Of a stretch of 16,327 nucleotides of DNA, positions 10,534-16,327 are shown one piece after another. This stretch comes from Candidatus Colwelliibacteriota bacterium (GTDB lineage: Bacteria; Patescibacteriota; Minisyncoccia; UBA6257; Colwellbacteraceae). A program made the translations under genes and the position numbers. Each line of letters begins with the position of its first letter. Position 1 is the stretch's first letter. The notes below the pieces were generated by a model. The model was not told the DNA's origin. It saw nothing but the letters and a program-made list of their open reading frames with translations, and made no database searches. The stretch lies in assembly GCA_014874305.1 (NCBI GenBank), contig JACWAO010000048.1, forward strand, positions 1-16,327, in the 5' to 3' direction.

Positions 10534-11724
10534 ATGAAGATTTACTTAGATTATGCCGCCACCACTCCCGTGGATAAGCGGGTAAGCGAGGCGATGTCGC
10601 CGTTTTTGTCCGAGAAATTCGGAAACGCGGGGTCATTGCACGCTTACGGACAGGAGGCCTCAGCGGCGCTTGACCTCTCCCGCGAAAAACTGGCGGGGCT
10701 TATCGGCGCGGAGTTTAGAGAAATAGTTTTCACCGGATCGGCCACGGAGGCGAACAACCTCGCGATTAGAGGGGCGGTCAAAAAAGCCAGAAGCAAACAC
10801 GCTGTAACCAGACCGGAGATTATCGTGGTCGGAACAGAACACGAGTCGGTCCTCGAAACCGCTAGAGACTTGGCAAGAGAAGGGGAGGCGCGCGTGTCTA
10901 TCGTTTCGGTAAACGAGGAGGGGCTAGTCGATCCGCGAGAAGTCGCAGAGCTTCTTAACGAAAACACCGTTCTCGTCTCCGTTGCTTATGCTAATAACGA
11001 AGTGGGAAGTATACAACCTATAAAAGAGATAGGCGCCGCAATCAGAGAGTTCAAGGGAGCCGGTCGAGTCTATCCGCTTTTTCATACCGACGCCGTCCAG
11101 GCCTTCCAGTATCTTCCATGTGTGCCAAGCGAGTTAAACGCGGACTTAATGACGATTTCATCTCACAAGATTTACGGTCCTAAAGGAGTCGGAATGCTTT
11201 ATGTTAAAAGCAAGTCCGCTGGAATTGATCCCGTAATAACCGGAGGAGGACAGGAGTTCGGTCTTCGTTCTGGAACAGAAAACATCCTTTGTATAGTCGG
11301 TTTCGCCTCAGCGGCAGGAATCGCGGTTGAGGTAAGAGACGAGGAGGGTGAGAGAGTAAGAAAGTTAAGAGACGATTTTTATGGGCAGATAAAAGCCTCG
11401 ATACCGGAAGTAAAGTTAAACGGACCCGCCTTTGGAGACAAGCGTTTGCCGAACAATCTGAATATTCATTTCCAGGGACGCGAATCAGACGAGCTTTTGA
11501 CAAGCTGTTCGATTAACGGCTTAGCCGTTTCTTCCGGCTCGGCATGCCAAAGCCGTTCCCCGTCACCGTCCCACGTTCTTGTTTCTATGTATGGCGACAA
11601 GAAAAGAGCCGCGGAAAGCCTGAGAATAACTCTCGGGCGCGGGACGAGCAAGGAAGAGGTTGACAGGGCGGTTGAGACGATTATAAAGATAATCAGGAAT
11701 CGAAAAATTAACGCATTTAATTAG
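10534..11724 (+). CDS. Cysteine desulfurase (NifS/IscS family)
   Basis: 396 residues, full length. A PLP enzyme that takes sulfur from L-cysteine as a protein persulfide for Fe-S clusters and thio-modified tRNA. Landmarks: IYLDYAATTPVD at the N-terminus, GNAGSLHAYGQ, FTGSATEANNLAIRG, TEHESVLE, VSVAYANNEVGSIQP, FHTDAVQA, the PLP lysine K212 in SSHKIYGPKGVGMLY, RSGTENI, and the persulfide cysteine C338 in SSGSACQSRSPSPSHVL. The long flexible cysteine loop and the C-proximal motif place it in group I (NifS/IscS) rather than SufS. No scaffold gene (iscU, nifU) is in the window. The HtrA gene follows after 19 nt and may share its transcript. NifS and IscS cannot be separated by sequence alone, so no symbol is given. 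Confidence 0.92.
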   Translation: MKIYLDYAATTPVDKRVSEAMSPFLSEKFGNAGSLHAYGQEASAALDLSREKLAGLIGAEFREIVFTGSATEANNLAIRGAVKKARSKHAVTRPEIIVVGTEHESVLETARDLAREGEARVSIVSVNEEGLVDPREVAELLNENTVLVSVAYANNEVGSIQPIKEIGAAIREFKGAGRVYPLFHTDAVQAFQYLPCVPSELNADLMTISSHKIYGPKGVGMLYVKSKSAGIDPVITGGGQEFGLRSGTENILCIVGFASAAGIAVEVRDEEGERVRKLRDDFYGQIKASIPEVKLNGPAFGDKRLPNNLNIHFQGRESDELLTSCSINGLAVSSGSACQSRSPSPSHVLVSMYGDKKRAAESLRITLGRGTSKEEVDRAVETIIKIIRNRKINAFN

Positions 11725-11729
11725 TAAAT

Positions 11730-11735
11730 TACATT
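11730..11735 (+). promoter_or_regulatory. Possible -10 box of the HtrA gene
   Basis: TACATT lies 8 nt before the ATG at 11744, and TTAACG (11708-11713) stands 16 bp upstream. A leaderless transcript would result; read-through from the desulfurase gene is the alternative. Confidence 0.3.
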
Positions 11736-11743
11736 AAGAAACT

Positions 11744-13000
11744 ATGAGTAATAAAAAACTATTTGTTATCGTATTCGCCGCCGCTATTTTGGGAGTGGCC
11801 ACGGGCACTCTTATAAATTCGCCACAGGCGCGGGCAAGCTTCTGGAGTAACTTATTTTCAAAGATTGACTCTGGTTTTTCTACAAGCACCGCCAGCTCGA
11901 CAACTTCCTTAGGCTTAGGGCAGTCCTATTCTCCGCCATCAAGCTACGAACAGCAGATTATTAACGCCGTAAAACAAGCCTCTCCATCGGTGGTTTCCAT
12001 TATCATCTCCCAAGACCTTCCGGTAATCGAACAATGCCAGGCCGCGAACCCTTTCGCCAATCTTCCGTCTAATCTTCAGCAGCTTTTTGGCAATCAGTTT
12101 AACTATACCGTTCCGTGTCAAAAAGGTTCTAAGCTTCAGGAAACCGGAGCCGGCAGCGGATTTATAGTCTCTTCCGATGGGCTGATCTTGACTAACAAAC
12201 ACGTTGTCTCGAACACGAGCGCGCAATATACGGTGATATTGAGTAACGGCAAGAAATACAATGCCACCGTTCTGGCGCGGGATCCTAAAATAGACCTGGC
12301 TCTTATTAAAATAAACGCCACAGGCCTTTCGGCGCTTGCCCTGGGGGATTCAAGTCAGCTGGAATTAGGACAAACGGCAATAGCCATAGGAAACGCCCTG
12401 GGCCAGTTCAGCAACACCGTCTCGGTCGGAGTCGTCTCCGGCCTATCTAGGACGATAACCGCGAGCGGCGCCTCTTACGGAAGCGAGACTATACAGGGAG
12501 TCATTCAGACCGACGCGGCCATTAACCCAGGAAACTCCGGCGGCCCTCTCTTGAACTCCAGGGGTCAAGTTATAGGAATAGACACGGCCGTCGTCTCGGG
12601 AGCTCAGAATATAGGATTCGCCATACCGATTAACGACGCGAAAAGCGACATTTCTCAGGTTGAAACAGCGGGGTCGATCTCTACTCCGTACCTTGGAGTA
12701 AGATACACGCCTATAGACTCCGCGCTGGCCGCTCAGGATAATCTGCCCGTCAGCAATGGGGCGTTGATACAAGGCGGGAACGGCCAGCTGGCGGTTGTTC
12801 CTGGCTCCCCGGCGGAAAAAGCCGGTCTTAAAAGCGGAGACATCATAATCAGCGTGGACGGAGTAAATATAGACCAAAACAACACCTTAAGCGATCTTAT
12901 AAGCTCGCATAAAGTAAGCGATACGGTAAGCCTCGCGATCCTGCGCGACGGCAAGACTATTACTGTGCAGGTGACCCTTGCGCAGTTCCCTAATTCGTAG
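11744..13000 (+). CDS. HtrA/DegP-like serine protease with one PDZ domain
   Basis: 418 residues. Residues 5-25 are a membrane anchor or uncleaved signal, followed by a Ser/Thr-rich linker (43-68), a trypsin-like protease and a single PDZ domain (about 315-412). The catalytic triad is H153 (LTNKHVV), D184 (DPKIDLALIKI) and S265 (NPGNSGGPLL), with GAGSGFIVSSDGLILT before the histidine. The PDZ part has YLGVRY and PGSPAEKAGLKSGDIIISVDG. Such proteases degrade or refold damaged envelope proteins outside the cytoplasm. The segment between the first strand and GAGSGF (about 90-132), in the position of the regulatory LA loop, is long and holds two cysteines, C98 and C125, that could form a disulfide outside the membrane. 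It lies upstream of the Clp ATPase gene. Confidence 0.93.
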   Translation: MSNKKLFVIVFAAAILGVATGTLINSPQARASFWSNLFSKIDSGFSTSTASSTTSLGLGQSYSPPSSYEQQIINAVKQASPSVVSIIISQDLPVIEQCQAANPFANLPSNLQQLFGNQFNYTVPCQKGSKLQETGAGSGFIVSSDGLILTNKHVVSNTSAQYTVILSNGKKYNATVLARDPKIDLALIKINATGLSALALGDSSQLELGQTAIAIGNALGQFSNTVSVGVVSGLSRTITASGASYGSETIQGVIQTDAAINPGNSGGPLLNSRGQVIGIDTAVVSGAQNIGFAIPINDAKSDISQVETAGSISTPYLGVRYTPIDSALAAQDNLPVSNGALIQGGNGQLAVVPGSPAEKAGLKSGDIIISVDGVNIDQNNTLSDLISSHKVSDTVSLAILRDGKTITVQVTLAQFPNS

Positions 13001-13006
13001 TATTTT

Positions 13007-13047
13007 AGGGCGTCTATAGCCGAATTTAGACTAATTAACCGCCCTTT
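13007..13047 (+). terminator. Weak terminator or dyad behind the HtrA gene
   Basis: AGGGCG (13007-13012) pairs with CGCCCT (13040-13045), with an inner TCTA (13013-13016)/TAGA (13027-13030) helix. Only three T residues end the structure. It may partly separate the protease transcript from the Clp gene, whose -10 starts 5 nt later. Confidence 0.4.
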
Positions 13048-13051
13048 GCGT

Positions 13052-13057
13052 TATAAT
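13052..13057 (+). promoter_or_regulatory. -10 box of the Clp ATPase gene
   Basis: A perfect TATAAT, 28 nt before the ATG at 13086; the -35 region (GACTAA at 17 bp) is poor. The expected leader is about 22 nt, A/T-rich and without a Shine-Dalgarno site. No CIRCE (heat-shock) inverted repeat is seen. Confidence 0.5.
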
Positions 13058-13085
13058 TTATAGAACCTAAATTAAAATTTATTAA

Positions 13086-15719
13086 ATGAACCAATTTAAT
13101 CGTTTTACCATCAAGGCCCAGGAGGCTCTGCAGAGCGCGCAGGAACTCGCCTCCTCGCGCAACCACGGAGAATTCAGGGCACTGCATTTACTGCACGCGC
13201 TGGTTGATGACCAGACCTCCCTTGTCCGTCCACTGCTTCTGCGCGCCAAAATAAACCCCGACCTTTTGCTTGGCGAAGTTGATGGCGAGCTGGAAAAACT
13301 CCCTAAAATGTTTTCCAATGCCGGGGTCGGCCAGCTGTACCTGTCGGACGAGATTATGCGGATACTGGAAAAAGCAGGGAAGATAGCCGTCTCGAATAAA
13401 GATGAGTTCATCTCCTGCGAGCATCTCCTTTTGGGGGTGCTTGATGTCGATTCCCAGGCCAAGTCGCTTTTAGAAAAATACGGATTAAAAAGGGAATCCG
13501 CTCTGCGTGTTTTAGCTAGCCTCAGGGGCAACTCGAGAGTTACCGACGAGATGCCCGAAAGCAAATTCCAGGTTCTCGAGAAATACGCCGTAAACCTTAC
13601 CGACCTCGCGGCCGCGGGAAAACTCGATCCCGTAATAGGCCGAGAGGAAGAGCTGAGGCGTTTAATACAAATCCTTTCCCGCCGGAGAAAAAACAACCCC
13701 GTGCTTATAGGCGAACCCGGTGTCGGAAAAACGGCAATCGTAGAAGGATTAGCTTCGAGAATAGTCTCCGGCGATGTCCCTGAAAGCTTGCGCGACAAGG
13801 AGATAATAATGCTCGACCTCGGTTCGCTCGTTGCCGGAACAAAATTCCGCGGGGAGTTCGAAGACCGGCTTAAAGCGTTCATTAAAGAAGTACAGAATGC
13901 CGCTGGCAGAATAATCCTCTTTATAGATGAGATACATATGATAGTCGGAGCGGGCGCCGCCGAAGGAGCGGTAGACGCTTCTAACTTACTGAAGCCGCCT
14001 TTGGCGAGAGGAGAACTTCACGCGATAGGAGCGACAACCATTAAGGATTACCAGCTTTATATAGAAAAAGATCCGGCGCTTGAAAGAAGGTTCCAGCCGG
14101 TGATGGTCGAGGAGCCGAGCATAGGGGATAGCGTTACCATTTTGCGCGGACTGAAAGAAAAGTACGAAATGCACCACGGATTGCGCATCAGCGATGAGGC
14201 GCTCGTTTCCGCGGTCAATCTTTCCGCGAGATACATAAGCAACCGCTTTTTGCCGGACAAGGCGGTAGACGTGATAGATGAGGCGGCGGCGATGAGAAAG
14301 CTCGAGATAGAAAGTCTGCCGACGGATATCGCCAAAACAAGAAAAGAAATTATCGCCCTCGAGGTGGAGAAAGCGGCGCTTTCTTCCGAGGGGAAGGAGA
14401 AAAACGGCAATGGCAAAAGAGTAAAGGATATTGATAAAAAGATTAAAGAACTCCGCGAAAACGACGATGGTCTCTCAAGCGAATGGCAGGCTGAAAAAGC
14501 CATCTTTGAGAAGCTTAATGCCTTGAGGGAAAAAGTTGAGAACCTGAAGCACGAGAAAGAAGTTGCCGAAAGGGAAAACCAGCTGGAGCGCGTGGCTAAA
14601 ATCATCTACGGCGAGCTTCCCGCGTCGGAAAAAGAATATCAGACTTTTGAGAAAAAGTACTTCTCGACCAAAGGAAAAACCACTAATAAGTTCATAAAAG
14701 AAAGCGTGGACAGCGAGGACGTAGCGAAGGTGATATCCAGATGGACCGGTATTCCCGTTCACAATCTTTTGGAGAACGAGATCCAGAAACTCGGCCGCCT
14801 GGAAGAGGAGCTTAGAACGAGAGTTATCGGCCAGGATGAGGCGATAGAATCCGTTGCCAACGCCTTGCGCAGAGCCCGCGCCGGTCTAGCTCCGGCCGAC
14901 AGACCGATGGGTTCGTTTATGTTCCTCGGCCCAACCGGAGTCGGCAAGACCGAACTCGCAAGAGCGCTCGCGGAGTTTATGTTTAACGATGAGAAATCTC
15001 TTGTGAGAATAGATATGTCGGAGTATATGGAAAGGCACGCCGTGGCGCGTCTCATAGGTTCACCTCCCGGATATGTCGGCTTTGAGGAAGGTGGACAGCT
15101 CACCGAGATAATCCGCCACCGTCCTTATAGTCTCGTCCTGTTCGACGAGATAGAAAAGGCTCACCCCGAGGTCTTTAATATCCTCCTGCAGGTCCTGGAC
15201 AACGGACGTCTTACCGACGGCAAGGGACGCACCGTGGACTTCAGGAATACGATAATAATCATGACCTCCAATGTCGGAAGCGAGTTCTTGCGCGAGATGG
15301 CGAAAGTCGGATTCGCGGCAGGTGAGGCGGAAGAGGAAAACAAAGAGGAGGTCTACCGCTCGCGTGTTAATTCCGCTCTTAGGGATCATTTCAGACCCGA
15401 GTTCCTAAACCGCATAGACGACGTGATAATCTTCCATCCTTTGACAAAAGAAGTCATAAGCAAGATTGTAAACATACAGCTGGACAAGGTTATCGCTTCT
15501 TTAGCCGAAAGAGGGATACAAATAAGCATCGACAGCGCGGCCAAGAAGTATATCATTGAAAATGGATTCGACCCCGAATACGGAGCGAGGCCGATTAAGC
15601 GGATGATACAAAAAGCTCTGCTTGATAAACTGGCTGACAAGATAATACGGGGGGCAATCAAACATGGAAGCAAAGTTAAAATTACCGGAGATCAATCAGG
15701 CATTAAGGTCGGCGTTTAG
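13086..15719 (+). CDS. ClpB/ClpC-type Hsp100 AAA+ ATPase
   Basis: 877 residues with two AAA+ rings' worth of domains. Order: two N-terminal Clp repeats (about 1-150; FTIKAQEALQSAQELA, FISCEHLLLGVL), D1 with Walker A GEPGVGKT (209-216) and ILFIDEIHMI, a middle coiled-coil domain of about 130 residues (405-535) with EWQAEKA, and D2 with Walker A GPTGVGKT (615-622), VLFDEIEKAH and NGRLTDGKGRTVDFRNT. The long middle domain is that of the disaggregase ClpB. Unlike ClpB, the D2 segment after MTSNVGS is about 10 residues longer and holds VGF (741-743), at the place where ClpC carries its VGF ClpP-binding loop. The protein may therefore disaggregate, feed ClpP, or do both. For this reason neither clpB nor clpC is assigned. 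Its 3' end overlaps the next gene by 56 nt. Confidence 0.9.
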   Translation: MNQFNRFTIKAQEALQSAQELASSRNHGEFRALHLLHALVDDQTSLVRPLLLRAKINPDLLLGEVDGELEKLPKMFSNAGVGQLYLSDEIMRILEKAGKIAVSNKDEFISCEHLLLGVLDVDSQAKSLLEKYGLKRESALRVLASLRGNSRVTDEMPESKFQVLEKYAVNLTDLAAAGKLDPVIGREEELRRLIQILSRRRKNNPVLIGEPGVGKTAIVEGLASRIVSGDVPESLRDKEIIMLDLGSLVAGTKFRGEFEDRLKAFIKEVQNAAGRIILFIDEIHMIVGAGAAEGAVDASNLLKPPLARGELHAIGATTIKDYQLYIEKDPALERRFQPVMVEEPSIGDSVTILRGLKEKYEMHHGLRISDEALVSAVNLSARYISNRFLPDKAVDVIDEAAAMRKLEIESLPTDIAKTRKEIIALEVEKAALSSEGKEKNGNGKRVKDIDKKIKELRENDDGLSSEWQAEKAIFEKLNALREKVENLKHEKEVAERENQLERVAKIIYGELPASEKEYQTFEKKYFSTKGKTTNKFIKESVDSEDVAKVISRWTGIPVHNLLENEIQKLGRLEEELRTRVIGQDEAIESVANALRRARAGLAPADRPMGSFMFLGPTGVGKTELARALAEFMFNDEKSLVRIDMSEYMERHAVARLIGSPPGYVGFEEGGQLTEIIRHRPYSLVLFDEIEKAHPEVFNILLQVLDNGRLTDGKGRTVDFRNTIIIMTSNVGSEFLREMAKVGFAAGEAEEENKEEVYRSRVNSALRDHFRPEFLNRIDDVIIFHPLTKEVISKIVNIQLDKVIASLAERGIQISIDSAAKKYIIENGFDPEYGARPIKRMIQKALLDKLADKIIRGAIKHGSKVKITGDQSGIKVGV

Positions 15720-16327
15720 TGTTCTAGTTTGGGGAGCGGCGGCCTTTTGGATACGGGCCGCCGGTTTCGGATTCTGGCCGGTACTAGTCTTCCTTGTTAT
15801 AAGCGCCTGGCTGTACTTCCGCCCCCCTCTTTTTATAGAAAAATTCGCCTACTCCTTTCTGGCGGTTTTTCTTCTGGTATTCATAACCCCGTACCTCGGC
15901 ATTTGGGATTGGATAGTTCCCGTCTCGGCCGGTACAGTCTTCTTCCTCCTTCTGGGAGTGAAAAACCTGGTATTCCTGAATCGCCACTCTTTTCATTCGC
16001 TGGCTCACTCTTTGATTGTGGTTTGGGTCGCTCTGATTTTCTTTAGCGGAGACTTGGGGAAGTTCGGGCTTCTTATTTTGTTTGTCTCCTTACTGTTCCT
16101 TATAAGAGAGTATCTTGTTTTAAGAAACAGCAACGACGATCTTCCTTCGCCGCTTATAAAAGTCGCCGCCGTCTCAGCCGCTTTTCTCGCCTCGGAGCTC
16201 GCCTGGGGCATATCTCTTTTGCCGATAGGATTTATTGAGGAAACCGCGGTATTCGCGGCCATGATGTTTTTAGCCGAGGACATAATGTACTACGCGATTA
16301 ACGACTCGCTGGACAAAGGAATAGCCA
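15664..16327 (+). CDS. Multi-spanning membrane protein, unrecognised (3' end outside window)
   Basis: An ATG at 15664, inside the last codons of the Clp gene and in another frame, opens a frame that stays open to the window edge (221 codons). The product begins MEAKLKLPEINQALRSAFSV and contains about seven or eight hydrophobic segments (roughly 17-33, 37-53, 62-80, 84-104, 112-129, 134-152, 165-185, 190-210), rich in Phe, Leu and Trp, with short loops and a few charges (RHSFH, RNSNDD). No transport or enzyme motif is seen. The 56-nt overlap suggests translation coupled to the Clp gene, which may mean a link to envelope proteostasis or just compaction. Codon use (ATA, CTT, GCC) matches the neighbours. 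Membrane location is well supported; function is unknown. Confidence 0.75.
   Translation, partial: MEAKLKLPEINQALRSAFSVLVWGAAAFWIRAAGFGFWPVLVFLVISAWLYFRPPLFIEKFAYSFLAVFLLVFITPYLGIWDWIVPVSAGTVFFLLLGVKNLVFLNRHSFHSLAHSLIVVWVALIFFSGDLGKFGLLILFVSLLFLIREYLVLRNSNDDLPSPLIKVAAVSAAFLASELAWGISLLPIGFIEETAVFAAMMFLAEDIMYYAINDSLDKGIA

Noticed and set aside
12784..12797. GGCCAGCTGGCGG in the HtrA gene as another copy of the 9821-9836 palindrome
   Set aside because: It encodes ordinary GQLAV residues and is not a perfect palindrome over the full 16 bp; probably chance.
12443..12877. A 144-codon frame on minus within the HtrA gene
   Set aside because: Opposite the catalytic serine and PDZ coding region; no independent start signals.
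13082..13882. A 266-codon open frame on minus within the Clp gene
   Set aside because: It lies fully opposite a conserved AAA+ coding region and has the Ser/Arg-rich composition of a shadow frame.

Overview
The window reads as a piece of a Candidate Phyla Radiation (Patescibacteria, probably Parcubacteria-like) chromosome. This is an inference from several signs: compact genes in the standard code, heavy use of ATA and AGA codons, a divergent FolD, genes that mostly lack Shine-Dalgarno sites and sit 5-12 nt behind a -10 box, and degenerate short repeats between genes. No plasmid, phage, IS element, CRISPR array, rRNA or tRNA is visible, and no gene-free stretch exceeds 300 bases.

Layout. Bases 1-923: the 3' end of an unrecognised gene, then a self-contained unit of different character (strong sigma70-type promoter, AGGAGG site, TTG start, GC-rich secreted protein with stalk-like repeats, GNRA-loop terminator), then two REP-like palindromes. 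Bases 994-1823: a flavin-reductase-like split-barrel protein and a single-domain rhodanese. Bases 1954-4870: a tightly overlapping glyA-folD-LCP operon, linking one-carbon folate metabolism to an envelope glycopolymer transferase. It converges on recA (5998-4970, minus). Upstream of recA, also on minus, lie ftsK, an overlapping RodZ-like gene and a 70-residue two-helix membrane protein. From 9286 onwards everything is on plus: a YkuK-type RNase H-like protein, a DEDDy exonuclease ending in a probable sliding-clamp motif, a cysteine desulfurase, an HtrA protease, a large Clp/Hsp100 ATPase and an overlapping multi-spanning membrane protein that runs off the window.

Functionally this is mostly housekeeping: one-carbon and sulfur chemistry, recombination and chromosome segregation (RecA, FtsK, the exonuclease), and envelope and cytoplasmic proteostasis (HtrA, Clp).

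The least ordinary things seen are: (1) 7-bp-period degenerate tandem arrays directly behind the stop codons of four genes, always in the sense orientation of the gene; (2) a CCTGAG-N6-CGAAGG element that occurs twice between genes and once in frame inside the FtsK linker; (3) promoters that predict leaderless or nearly leaderless mRNAs and move the FtsK start downstream; (4) a Clp ATPase that combines a full ClpB middle domain with a ClpC-like VGF loop; (5) an exonuclease with a C-terminal ELSLF. None was confirmed by database search.
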